Shown: one piece after another, positions 28,562-36,715 of the stretch
Layout of the letters: each line of letters begins with the position of its first letter
Position numbering within the stretch: the first letter of the stretch is position 1
Assembly: GCF_945873075.1 (NCBI RefSeq)
Contig: NZ_CAMCBS010000009.1
Location: 1 to 64,000 of the forward strand
Source: an uncultured Moraxella sp.
GTDB taxonomy: Bacteria > Pseudomonadota > Gammaproteobacteria > Pseudomonadales > Moraxellaceae
Length of the DNA: 64,000 nucleotides
Direction of reading: 5' to 3'
The notes under the pieces: model-generated
Told to the model about the DNA's origin: nothing
Database searches by the model: none
Seen by the model: only the letters and a program-made list of their open reading frames with translations
Position numbers and translations under genes: made by a program

Positions 28562-28643
28562 ATTTCCCCCATTTGGTGATATTGGTTAAAGTCATGCCAT
28601 GCTTGGCTGTGTGGGGATATGATAAAAAATGAAAAGCATAAAA

Positions 28644-28680
28644 AACCCTAGTTAGGATTTTGTTCATCCTAACTAGGGTT
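28644..28680 (-). terminator. Terminator of the coiled-coil protein gene
   Basis: A perfect 15-bp stem, AACCCTAGTTAGGAT (28644-28658) with ATCCTAACTAGGGTT (28666-28680), followed by T residues on the minus strand. It separates the coiled-coil gene from the AlpA operon. Confidence 0.85.
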
Positions 28681-28698
28681 CATGGCGTGGCAGGGTAG

Positions 28699-29427
28699 TT
28701 ACTTGCTCATTTCGTGGGCTATCTTTAACCATGTGGCAACGGTGTCATCACTAAGGGTATTGCCTTGTAATTCCATGTTGGTGCGTATTTTTCTATTTGC
28801 TTCACCGTATGGCTGGGTTATATCCAATCCTAGCAATTCAACGGCTAAGGCTGAAATAATTTTACCTGCATTGTTTGCGGTTCTTGTAGGCAACTCTTTA
28901 TCATTCGAATTAGTGGCAGGCTTGGCGGTTGCTTGTAACTGGTCAATTTGGGTTTGTAGTTCGTTAATTTTCTGCTCTTTTTGGTTTAGCTGGTCTTTTA
29001 GGCGGGCTATTTCATCATTTTTTTCTTGCAACTCATTTGATGATTTTGGGCGGTATTCAATGGCGGTTAATGGCTTTTCTGACAAACCAAACGCCATTTC
29101 CATTACAGTAATAAGACGGTTTTTTAGCTCATTATTTTCATTTTTTAAGTCTTTTATTTCGTTTTTTAGTTCTTTTTTGCTTTTGCCCGTGTTGCTAGGC
29201 GATTGTGCGGGTCGGGTTTCGCCTGTTTCATGGTCAATTACAACGGGGGTAGGTTTGGCAGGAATAGCGTTTTCGCCAAATGGGTTTGCAAATGCTTTGG
29301 CTATACGCCCCAAATGTTCAATTTGTTCAAACATAGGGGCGGCAAGGCTCTCTAACCGCTCTTGAGATGCACGCAATCCTTGCATAAGATTGGTTAAGGG
29401 GGGTTTCTTGTTTGGGTTATCACTCAT
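28699..29427 (-). CDS. Coiled-coil island protein
   Basis: 242 residues from the ATG at 29427; a GTG at 29436 is an alternative. A Lys/Glu/Asn-rich coiled coil covers roughly residues 85-165 (heptads in KKELKNEIKDLKNENNELK and KNDEIARLKDQLNQK). The C-terminal 60 residues are compact, with VELLGLDITQPYGEANRKI and DDTVATWLKIAHE, a domain seen in mobile-element proteins of unknown role. It is monocistronic with its own terminator. Function unknown; a structural or DNA-bridging role is only a guess. Confidence 0.65.
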   Translation of the reverse strand: MSDNPNKKPPLTNLMQGLRASQERLESLAAPMFEQIEHLGRIAKAFANPFGENAIPAKPTPVVIDHETGETRPAQSPSNTGKSKKELKNEIKDLKNENNELKNRLITVMEMAFGLSEKPLTAIEYRPKSSNELQEKNDEIARLKDQLNQKEQKINELQTQIDQLQATAKPATNSNDKELPTRTANNAGKIISALAVELLGLDITQPYGEANRKIRTNMELQGNTLSDDTVATWLKIAHEMSK

Positions 29428-29530
29428 ATTCCACACCTAACCACACCAAATATTTATAGGGTGCATGGCGTTGGCGTTATGGTGTGGATGGTAACGCCGT
29501 TCGGTAGCTACTCCTAGCCATGCAAAAAGG

Positions 29531-29995
29531 TTAAATTTGGCTAACTGGATAAACCAGCCTTAAGGGATTGGACACTAAACGAATAAAACCCAACTTGGCG
29601 TAATATTCTGCCAGCGTTTCGGTCTTGGCATCTATCGCCACAAATGCCACGCCTGCCATTGTGCTAATACTTTTGGCTTGGTGCATGGCATGGCTAATTA
29701 GCTGATTGGCTAAGCCTTTGCCCTGCTCACCGATTGCCACCCCCAAACGCCCAATCAATACCGCTGGTATCTGCTTGGGATAGCCTTTGATAGCTCCTTG
29801 GGTGTTATCTAGGCTTATGGCTGATAATGTATAAAATGCTTGTATGGTTACCCCGTCTGTCAAGGCGTGGACTTGTGCAATGCCCTTTTTGCAGTGCTGA
29901 CTTGCTAGGTGTTGTAAATAGTGGTTAATACTGGCATTGCCACAATCAAAGCTTTGTTTGTCGTGCTGTTTGTTTAATGGCTGTATCTTAAGCAT
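29531..29995 (-). CDS. GNAT acetyltransferase toxin (TacT-like)
   Basis: 154 residues from the ATG at 29995 (MLKIQPL). It has the TacT/AtaT-type GNAT pattern: FDCGNASINHYLQ near the N-terminus, the acetyl-CoA loop PAVLIGRLGVAIGEQGKGLANQL and the catalytic Tyr region TLAEYYAKLGF. Toxins of this family acetylate aminoacyl-tRNA and block translation. It overlaps the antitoxin gene by 8 nt. In the island it likely stabilises maintenance or aborts phage infection. Confidence 0.85.
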   Translation of the reverse strand: MLKIQPLNKQHDKQSFDCGNASINHYLQHLASQHCKKGIAQVHALTDGVTIQAFYTLSAISLDNTQGAIKGYPKQIPAVLIGRLGVAIGEQGKGLANQLISHAMHQAKSISTMAGVAFVAIDAKTETLAEYYAKLGFIRLVSNPLRLVYPVSQI

Positions 29996-30233
29996 GATTA
30001 GCCCCATGCAATGCTAATAACTCACGCATGGCAGGGCTTGGCGGTGGTGGATTATCCAATAGTTCTTGTAATAACGCCCCATCTTGTACCCCAATGACAA
30101 AGCTTGTCGGGTCTGCATCTAACTGGGGTTCATCAAAAAAGGTGCGTTGTAACAACTCTGCCACGCTAACCCCTTGGGCTTGTGCCTTGGCGGTGATGGC
30201 TTGTTCTATTTGTGGTGGTAAGTCAATTATCAT
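29988..30233 (-). CDS. Antitoxin paired with the GNAT toxin
   Basis: 81 residues from the ATG at 30233, which has AAGGA 7-8 nt upstream; the longer frame to 30314 lacks one. The N-terminus, IIDLPPQIEQAITAKAQAQGVSVAELLQ, has a ribbon-helix-helix pattern for operator binding, and the Pro-rich tail (PPPPSPAMRELL) is suited to neutralising the toxin. It is first in the pair, as usual for autoregulated toxin-antitoxin operons. Confidence 0.8.
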   Translation of the reverse strand: MIIDLPPQIEQAITAKAQAQGVSVAELLQRTFFDEPQLDADPTSFVIGVQDGALLQELLDNPPPPSPAMRELLALHGANHA

Positions 30234-30298
30234 AGGCTTGTCCTTATTGTGTTTTTTTTGGATTGTGTTTGTGGGTATTATATCATAGTTATTGCCAT

Positions 30299-30567
30299 AT
30301 ATCACCGCCACCAATTGCCAGCACCGCTACCAGTGTAGGCAATGGCATCACCAAGTAACCAGCACTGCCAGCACCACCAGCCATCATGCTATTGGTGGCA
30401 TTGTGGCAGGCGTGATAGCTACCCATTTTCCCCTTATTTTCCCCCATTTTCCCATTTGCCTAAAATAGGGGAAAACGGGGCAAGCCTTGCTATATATAGC
30501 TTTGCTGGTGTCATTTTCCCATTTTCCCCATTTTCCCAGTTTTTTATAACTTTGTGTTGTTGTGGGT
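30299..30567 (-). repeat. Right arm of the 268-bp island inverted repeat
   Basis: Reverse complement of 22862-23129: partial module Y (30299-30414) plus module X (30415-30567). I saw one single-base indel and no substitutions. The match with the 23321 copy also extends outwards to about 30586. Confidence 0.85.
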
Positions 30568-31117
30568 TAATGACTGGATAGCCAGCACCATGCCAGCGGT
30601 ATCAATACGCCTTATCCATCCCACCTAGTATTACATAGACCAGCCGACACAGCCAAGCAAAGCTTAACAGGGTTAAAATAAGCAATTGTGTTATAAGATG
30701 CACATTAACCGCCAAGCCCTGCCATACTTGCTATAAAATCATGTTTGCTTGGTGGGATGGCTGGGGGGTGGTGAAAAAGTTTCAGACAGCACCCCCAGCG
30801 GACACCACGCCCCATCCCGTGCATAAAAAAATTTCCATTTTCCGAAATTTTTTCCGCTTTTCTCCAAAGATACCCCAAACAGGCGGAAATTATTGTATAA
30901 ATCCCATCCCCATGATAAGATTGGTAATACATGGGATAAATTAGGCGGAAAAACATTCAGACCGCCAAAGCCTATAGGGGTGGTTTCAAAGTGAAATTGT
31001 CTATCGCTAGAAACCCAGACCCGCAATATTTTTTTCACACGGTCAAAACCCCATAGGGGGTATATCCGTTACAAAACTAGGATTTTTTGGGGCAATTGCC
31101 AAATCATAGCACCTTGT
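30568..31117. other. Gene-poor right end of the island
   Basis: About 550 bp without a convincing gene. It holds runs of A/T around AATTTCC-type words (30828-30890) and a palindrome with CCCCATAGGGG near 31050. The longest frame, 99 codons on the minus strand (30739-31038), has no recognisable motif and biased composition. Cis-acting sites for excision or packaging could lie here. Confidence 0.4.
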
Positions 31118-31142
31118 TTTTTGTATCTCTATTTGTATCTCT
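31118..31142. repeat. Tandem TTGTATCTCT decamers near attR
   Basis: Two decamers (31121-31130 and 31133-31142) with the same spacing and flanks as 20868-20892 at the other end; 25 bp identical. They likely bind the integrase arm domain. Confidence 0.75.
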
Positions 31143-31203
31143 ACTAGGTACATTTTTTGATAACTGTTTATAAATCAATAAGTTATGATATTTGTTCAAG
31201 TAA

Positions 31204-31217
31204 CGCCATCTCCACCA
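31204..31217 (+). repeat. attR core of the island
   Basis: CGCCATCTCCACCA, the second copy of the tmRNA 3' end, and the right boundary of the island. Confidence 0.9.
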
Positions 31218-31227
31218 ATTTTCCAAT

Positions 31228-31262
31228 AAAAATCCTAAGTAAATCAGTTACTTAGGATTTTT
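31228..31262 (+). terminator. Displaced original ssrA terminator
   Basis: A perfect 15-bp stem, AAAAATCCTAAGTAA (31228-31242) with TTACTTAGGATTTTT (31248-31262), lies 11 nt after attR. In the uninterrupted chromosome it would end tmRNA transcription; now it may end minus-strand codA transcription instead. Confidence 0.8.
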
Positions 31263-31303
31263 ATTGTTTATGCACAAGTGATTATTTGACGGTTTACTTC
31301 CTA

Positions 31304-32572
31304 TTATTCACTCAGAATCTTGCAATACTCTAGCTGTCTTTGCATAATCACCTTGCCATGTCTGACGCTCAGCATCACCTTGGCTTGATTGGCAAGTGCA
31401 TCATAGTCATCTTTGGCATTTAGGATAATAAAGTTGGCAGGCTTACCAATTTCAATGCCATAATCATTGTGAACATTGAGTGTTTTAGCACCATTGACCG
31501 ATACAAAATCCAAACATCTGGACAAATCTTTATAGCCTAGCATATGGCAAATATGCAGCCCTGCATCCAAAATTCTCATGATATTGCCATTGCCCACTGG
31601 ATACCAAGGGTCACGGATTGAATCTTGGGCAAAGCATACATTCATTCCCGCTGCATCAATCTCAGGCACACGGGTCAAGCCACGGCGTTTTGGATAACCA
31701 TCATATCGCCCTTGCAAATGAATACTCTCGGTCGGGCAACAAATGAAGTTGATTTTTGATTGCTTAAGCAGGCGAAACAACTTAAAGCAATAAGCATTGT
31801 CATATGAGCCCATAGCGGTCGTATGACTAGCTGTTGTTCGCTCGCCCATACCACGCTGCAACACTTCATCCGCCAACACTTCCAAAAATCTTGAGCTTGG
31901 GTCATCAGTCTCATCGCAGTGCACATCGATGAGCTTGTCATATTTATCCGCCAAATCCACCAAGAATTTGACGGATGATACACCTTTATCACGAGTATAT
32001 TCAAAATGCGGAATACCGCCGACGACATCAGCACCCATCTGCACCGCTTTTTCGAGCAAATGTCTGCCATTATCAAATGATTCAATGCCTTCTTGGGGAA
32101 ATGCCACAATCTGAATATCCATCAAATCCTTAACTTCATCTTTGATTTCAAGCAATGCCTGCATACCAATCATGGCAGGGTCTGTGGTGTCAGCATGAGT
32201 ACGAACATATTGGATACCGTGACTAGCAAGCATCTCAACCACTTGTCTGGCTCGGCGCTTGGTATCTTCAATTTGATCGGTTTGAGATTTTTTAACCCAT
32301 GCTTTGCGCTGACCCCAACGCTCAATCCCTTCAAATAATGTACCTGTCATATTCCACTCAGGTTCACCCGCTGTCAGCACATAGTCCAAGTGGATATGCG
32401 GTTCAACCAGTGGTGTCATGAGTAGGTTTTCATCGGCATCAATAAGCTGTTCATTTGGCTCAAGAGCAAGCTTACTCTCTTGTGGCGTGATGGCGGTAAA
32501 TCTGCCATGCTCATATTCAACACTAAACAGTTCTGTTTGCTGACGCAGTCGTGCATTAATAATTTTCATCAT
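31304..32572 (-). CDS. codA: Cytosine deaminase
   Basis: Deaminates cytosine to uracil, feeding the pyrimidine salvage pathway. The 422-residue amidohydrolase shows metal ligands in PHIHLD, the HCDE motif, a downstream SHTTA His and the catalytic Asp in FAQDSIRDPWYP; IQYVRTHADTTDP is also typical. The start at 32572 (MMKIINARL) is chosen because GGAG lies close upstream and it aligns with the E. coli N-terminus; an ATG at 32599 is less likely. It lies 31 nt downstream of the permease gene codB in a codBA operon. Confidence 0.95.
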   Translation of the reverse strand: MMKIINARLRQQTELFSVEYEHGRFTAITPQESKLALEPNEQLIDADENLLMTPLVEPHIHLDYVLTAGEPEWNMTGTLFEGIERWGQRKAWVKKSQTDQIEDTKRRARQVVEMLASHGIQYVRTHADTTDPAMIGMQALLEIKDEVKDLMDIQIVAFPQEGIESFDNGRHLLEKAVQMGADVVGGIPHFEYTRDKGVSSVKFLVDLADKYDKLIDVHCDETDDPSSRFLEVLADEVLQRGMGERTTASHTTAMGSYDNAYCFKLFRLLKQSKINFICCPTESIHLQGRYDGYPKRRGLTRVPEIDAAGMNVCFAQDSIRDPWYPVGNGNIMRILDAGLHICHMLGYKDLSRCLDFVSVNGAKTLNVHNDYGIEIGKPANFIILNAKDDYDALANQAKVMLSVRHGKVIMQRQLEYCKILSE

Positions 32573-32603
32573 TGATTCTCCAATTCGAATTTCATTCATT
32601 ACA

Positions 32604-33881
32604 TTAAGATGATTTTGCCAAAGTTAGGTTAGTGGATTTGTTTTTGTAAGCTTGCTGCACTTTTACACCCACACCATATACCACTACTGAAGTTACGATG
32701 CCTACAATCGGCGCAAACCAAGGACTAAAATACGCCACTGCTGAACCGATCACATAAGCCGTCAAGCCAAGGTAATTGAAATTTGGTAATTTAGTCCACA
32801 GTTCAGGATATTGTCCACGATGCTTAATCCAAAAGTCTGCCATAATCACCCCGCCAATCGGTGGCATAAAAGTGCCAAGCAATACCAAAAATGGAATCAA
32901 CATTTCATACATACCGCCAACTGCCAATACAATACCCACAATCGCCGCCGCAAAAGTCATCAGCTTATGGCGATCTGAACGCACCAGATGGCATGCAGCT
33001 GCCGAGACATTGTAAATCGTTGGTCCTTGAATAGTGGCAAGGTTTAGGCATAACATTACAACTGCCGCAATGGATAAACCTTGCAAAATCAGCACTTCCA
33101 CAATATCCGCCTGCTGATAAGCAATCGCCATCCAAGCACCTGCTAGCACCATCGCACCATTACCCACCACAAAACTTACCAAGCATACCCAAATGGCAGT
33201 TTTGCCATTTTTGGCAGTGCGAGTCCAGTTGGTGATTTGAGTTGCACCCGATGCAAAAGTACCAAAAACAATGGTCAGCGCTTGAGCGACTGTTAGCTTA
33301 TCCGTTGGCATGGCAGCAAACAGCCCATCAAAACCGCCCACATCTTTGGTGGCAGTCACAATTGACCATACCAAAATCACACTCATCACAGGGATGGATA
33401 ATTTGGCAAGCATAGCAAGCCCTTTTGAACCAACAATAGCCGTCACTGCAAACGCCAAGCCAAAAGCAATCATCAGCGGTATGGTCAGAGATTCGGACAA
33501 ATCAAGCAGCTTTACCAATGAAATAGCAATCGTCGCCGTACCCCACGCATACCAACCAAGCTCAGCAAAACCAAGCACCATATCAGACAGCTTTGAGCCA
33601 ATATTACCAAAGCAAAACCGCCCCATCAGCACTGTATTTAGACCACTTTTGGCAGAAATATAACCCAAAGTTGCCGCATAACTAGCAAGTAAAAAATTAC
33701 CCAATATTGCAATCCACAGGATATCAATAAAATCAAAAGCCACACCGATTTTACTGCCTGCAAACATCGTACCTGTAAAAAAAGTAAACCCAAAAATAAC
33801 CAAAGTAATGGGCAAAAATCCCTTTCGATGAGATTCAGGTGTTTTTTCAAGCCAACTTTCATCATGTTCAACTGCTGACAT
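32604..33881 (-). CDS. codB: Cytosine permease
   Basis: Imports cytosine across the inner membrane, supplying CodA. 425 residues with about 12 predicted transmembrane helices of the NCS1 family; the FAELGWYAWGT and GASQITNWTR-like (FASGATQITNWTRT) segments are typical substrate-pathway regions. It is first in the codBA operon. The promoter should lie in the AT-rich spacer upstream. Nucleobase specificity for cytosine follows from the codA linkage. Confidence 0.95.
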   Translation of the reverse strand: MSAVEHDESWLEKTPESHRKGFLPITLVIFGFTFFTGTMFAGSKIGVAFDFIDILWIAILGNFLLASYAATLGYISAKSGLNTVLMGRFCFGNIGSKLSDMVLGFAELGWYAWGTATIAISLVKLLDLSESLTIPLMIAFGLAFAVTAIVGSKGLAMLAKLSIPVMSVILVWSIVTATKDVGGFDGLFAAMPTDKLTVAQALTIVFGTFASGATQITNWTRTAKNGKTAIWVCLVSFVVGNGAMVLAGAWMAIAYQQADIVEVLILQGLSIAAVVMLCLNLATIQGPTIYNVSAAACHLVRSDRHKLMTFAAAIVGIVLAVGGMYEMLIPFLVLLGTFMPPIGGVIMADFWIKHRGQYPELWTKLPNFNYLGLTAYVIGSAVAYFSPWFAPIVGIVTSVVVYGVGVKVQQAYKNKSTNLTLAKSS

Positions 33882-34222
33882 TATTCATTCTCCGCATAAT
33901 ATCAAAATCATGAATTTGATTTATGATAAAATTTATAACAATGTTGAGACTTGATAGCGCTATCTTCTGGTGATTTGAATTATATATCTACAGGTAATTC
34001 AGTGTAAAATAGTTTAATTTTGTGAATTTGATATTATTTATCAGTTTTTATTATGATATGATAAGTTAATAATATTAATATTATTTATATGATATACGAA
34101 TAAACTAATAATATTATATGATTATTAAAAGACTCGGCTTGCTTCATACAATCCCTAACAGACGCGCAAACTCATCTTGTGGTACAATAAATTCTTTGAA
34201 AAATTCTATCTTTTTTGACACC
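33882..34222. other. AT-rich divergent spacer between codB and dedA
   Basis: About 340 bp, very AT-rich around 34020-34110 with AATAATATTAATATTA-type self-complementary sequence. It must hold the codBA and dedA promoters; I could not pick single boxes with confidence. An in-frame extension of dedA to 34118 lacks a Shine-Dalgarno site and is not supported. Confidence 0.4.
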
Positions 34223-34843
34223 ATGATGAATCAATTAAGCGACTGGGTGCTACTGACGATGGATAAGCTTGGCTTATTTGGCGTAGCGCTGATGATGTTT
34301 TTGGAAAACGTGTTTCCGCCGATACCGTCCGAGCTGATTATGCCAGCAGCAGGGTTTGCGGCGGCGATGGGTCGCATGGAGCTGTTTTTGGTGATTATCG
34401 CAGGGACGATAGGCTCGGTGCTTGGGGCGTTGCCACTATACTATCTGGGCACGGTCTTTGACGAACAGCGACTATATACATTGACCGAAAAATACGGCAA
34501 ATATCTACTGCTCAAGCCTGATGACATCATCAATGCTCAAGCCTGGTTTGCCAAATATGGCAAATCGGTGATATTCTTTGGGCGGATGATACCTGCCATT
34601 CGCTCGCTGATTTCCATTCCTGCTGGGATGGCTCGGATGCCGATGTTGCCATTTTTGACTTTGACTGCATTGGGCTCGGCGATTTGGACGACGATTTTGG
34701 CGTATGCAGGCTTTGTTCTTGGTGTCAATTATCAAGAAGTCGCTGATTTTATCGCACCGATTAGCAGCGCTGTTGGCTGGACGGTAGGTGTGATTGTGCT
34801 GTTTGTGGTATTAATCCGATTAAAAAGTTTTTTGAGAAAATAA
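34223..34843 (+). CDS. DedA-family membrane protein
   Basis: 206 residues with several membrane helices. Family hallmarks: FLENVFPPIPSELIMPAAGF near the N-terminus, and FFGRMIPAIRSLISIPAGMARM in the middle with the conserved Arg pair. DedA proteins are undecaprenyl-phosphate or phospholipid flippases that support envelope homeostasis. The start is one of two adjacent ATGs (34223, 34226). The stop codon abuts the start of the HAD phosphatase gene, indicating translational coupling. Confidence 0.88.
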   Translation: MMNQLSDWVLLTMDKLGLFGVALMMFLENVFPPIPSELIMPAAGFAAAMGRMELFLVIIAGTIGSVLGALPLYYLGTVFDEQRLYTLTEKYGKYLLLKPDDIINAQAWFAKYGKSVIFFGRMIPAIRSLISIPAGMARMPMLPFLTLTALGSAIWTTILAYAGFVLGVNYQEVADFIAPISSAVGWTVGVIVLFVVLIRLKSFLRK

Positions 34844-35668
34844 ATGAACCAAGCTGCCCAACTTCCCCACACACCCCGCCCAAAGATTGTCTTTTTTGAC
34901 ATCGATGACACCTTGTACATCAAAGATACCAACCATGTGCCGCCATCTGTCGCCCCTGCCCTAAAAGCACTCAAAGCCACAGGCACACTCATCGCCATCG
35001 CATCAGGTCGCAGTCTAGGGGTGATACCGCCCGTGGTACGCACGCTGATTGATGATGTTGGCATTGAGCTACTACTGACCATCAATGGCGGGTATAATCT
35101 ATGGCAAGGCAAGCCTTTTCTTGATTTCCCCTTAGCCACGGACAAGGTGCGTACCATCATTCAGACGCTCGATGCTGACGGTATCGGGCACGCCTGCATG
35201 ACGCATGACACCATCTATGCGATGCGTGATACGCCAAATCTGCGTACGGCATTGGCATCACTGCACATTCCTTATCGGTTTGTGTCGCATGATGATTTTG
35301 ATGACACCCAAGCGGTGTATCAGATTTTGGCGTTTTATGCCGATGGCAAATACACGCCTGCACTGCCACCACAGACCAAGACAGTACGCTGGCATCAGGT
35401 TGCTGTCGATGTGCTTGATAGTGATGGTTCAAAGGCTCGTGCCATCGCACGAGTGCTTGATAAGCTTGGTATTGATGCCAAAGATGCCTGCGCATTTGGC
35501 GATGGGCTCAATGATGTTGAGATGCATAAGCTGGTCGGCACAGCGATTGCGATGGGTAATGCCCATGATGAGCTCAAACGCCACGCCGATATCGTCTGCC
35601 TACGCCATGATGAAGATGGCATCGCCAAGATTTTGGGCAAGCTTGGCTGGATTGATGCTATTTTATAA
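34844..35668 (+). CDS. HAD-superfamily Cof-type phosphatase
   Basis: 274 residues with HAD motif I FFDIDDTLY, motif II IAIASGRS, a Lys in motif III (SKARAI) and motif IV AFGDGLNDVEM. The Cof/type IIB cap lies between motifs II and III. Such enzymes dephosphorylate sugar phosphates, pyridoxal phosphate or flavin nucleotides; the substrate cannot be deduced. It starts directly after the dedA stop codon. Confidence 0.88.
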   Translation: MNQAAQLPHTPRPKIVFFDIDDTLYIKDTNHVPPSVAPALKALKATGTLIAIASGRSLGVIPPVVRTLIDDVGIELLLTINGGYNLWQGKPFLDFPLATDKVRTIIQTLDADGIGHACMTHDTIYAMRDTPNLRTALASLHIPYRFVSHDDFDDTQAVYQILAFYADGKYTPALPPQTKTVRWHQVAVDVLDSDGSKARAIARVLDKLGIDAKDACAFGDGLNDVEMHKLVGTAIAMGNAHDELKRHADIVCLRHDEDGIAKILGKLGWIDAIL

Positions 35669-35847
35669 ATAAGCTTATTAAGAGAATTGTAAAAATTAGC
35701 ATCTGCCATTAGGCTAGTTTGAATGAATGTTTAAGAAATTTGCCACAAAATTTGACAATATCATCACGCCCAATTTGCTATCATCACCCACAGTGCAATC
35801 CGCCTTCTAAGCCATATTTCAAGCCACTTTCCAAGCCGTCTTTAGCT

Positions 35848-36678
35848 ATGCCAAAATCCATCATCCTACTACTGAGTATCCTTGCCCTGACAGGCTGTGC
35901 GACCACGCCATATTATCCCATTGACCGCACGACTTATCATGCCATCGGACAATCCGAACGCATCGAATACATTATCCTACACTATACCGCCGAAGATTAT
36001 GATGGCTCGGTCAATGTCCTAACCCAAGGGCGGGTCAGTAGCCACTATCTCATCCCTGATGGCGATGATGATAAGATATATCAACTGGTGGCTGATGATA
36101 AGCGAGCATGGCACGCAGGTGTCAGTAGCTTTGGTGGCAAATCATCACTCAATGACATCTCGCTGGGTATCGAAATCGTCAGTGATGGCATCACAGGCAA
36201 CTATACAGGCTATCGCCCTTATGATGGCTATGTCGATTATACACCCAAACAAATCGCCCAAACCGCCCAATTACTCAAAGAACTCAGTGTCAAATACGCC
36301 ATTGACCCCACACGTATTCTTGGGCATTCTGACATCGCCCCGAACCGCAAAATCGACCCCGGCGCCAAATTCCCTTGGGAGTATCTATATCGCCATCATG
36401 GTATCGGCGCATGGTATGATGAAGCCGACAAGCAGGCGTTTTTGGCGATGATGGATGGCGAAACGGATTTTAATCAGCCCGAGATGATTACGCAAATCAA
36501 ATCGGCATTGCGTCGTTATGGCTACACCGTCAATGACACCGCCGAATGGGATAGACCGAGCCAAAATGTCATCTATGCCTTTCAGCTACACTTTCGCCCA
36601 AAACAGCCCACAGGCCTGATGGATGCTGAGACTTGGGCAATTTTACAAGCCTTGAACAAAAAATATCGCCCAAGCTGA
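35848..36678 (+). CDS. amiD: N-acetylmuramoyl-L-alanine amidase lipoprotein (AmiD-like)
   Basis: 276 residues. The ATG at 35848 opens a lipoprotein signal with lipobox LTGC (Cys about 16); upstream in-frame codons would bury it. An Amidase_2 domain follows with zinc-ligand His in IILHYTAED and ILGHSDIAP, and Asp nearby in KIDPGAKFPW. A peptidoglycan-binding domain 1 occupies the C-terminus (IKSALRRYGY to GLMDAETWAIL). It probably cleaves anhydro-muropeptides at the outer membrane in murein recycling, matching nagZ downstream on the other strand. Confidence 0.9.
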   Translation: MPKSIILLLSILALTGCATTPYYPIDRTTYHAIGQSERIEYIILHYTAEDYDGSVNVLTQGRVSSHYLIPDGDDDKIYQLVADDKRAWHAGVSSFGGKSSLNDISLGIEIVSDGITGNYTGYRPYDGYVDYTPKQIAQTAQLLKELSVKYAIDPTRILGHSDIAPNRKIDPGAKFPWEYLYRHHGIGAWYDEADKQAFLAMMDGETDFNQPEMITQIKSALRRYGYTVNDTAEWDRPSQNVIYAFQLHFRPKQPTGLMDAETWAILQALNKKYRPS

Positions 36679-36715
36679 CTTGAGCGATATTAATCATATC
36701 AATCATATCAATCAC

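Larger units (their letters stand above)
20744..31217. mobile_element. P4-like integrative island inserted at the tmRNA 3' end
   Basis: A 10.5-kb element bounded by direct repeats of CGCCATCTCCACCA (20744-20757 and 31204-31217); a GTTCAA six bases long is also shared upstream of both. It carries a tyrosine integrase next to attL and, all on the minus strand, a TOPRIM/DUF3987 primase-helicase, a CHC2 zinc-finger protein, several small unknown proteins, an AlpA-like regulator and a GNAT toxin-antitoxin pair. There are no capsid, terminase or conjugation genes. It resembles a P4-type phage satellite or a small integrative mobilisable element. Both ends also share integrase arm-type decamers and a 268-bp inverted repeat lies around the core. 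Confidence 0.9.

Noticed and set aside
30342..30581. Small ORF inside the right inverted repeat
   Set aside because: The same peptide appears wherever module X occurs, on whichever strand, so it is a by-product of the repeat.
30739..31038. 99-codon minus-strand ORF at the island end
   Set aside because: No motif, odd composition and no convincing Shine-Dalgarno site; kept only as a note on the region.
34118..34222. N-terminal extension of the DedA protein
   Set aside because: The extra residues are not membrane-like, lack a Shine-Dalgarno site and precede the family's usual start.
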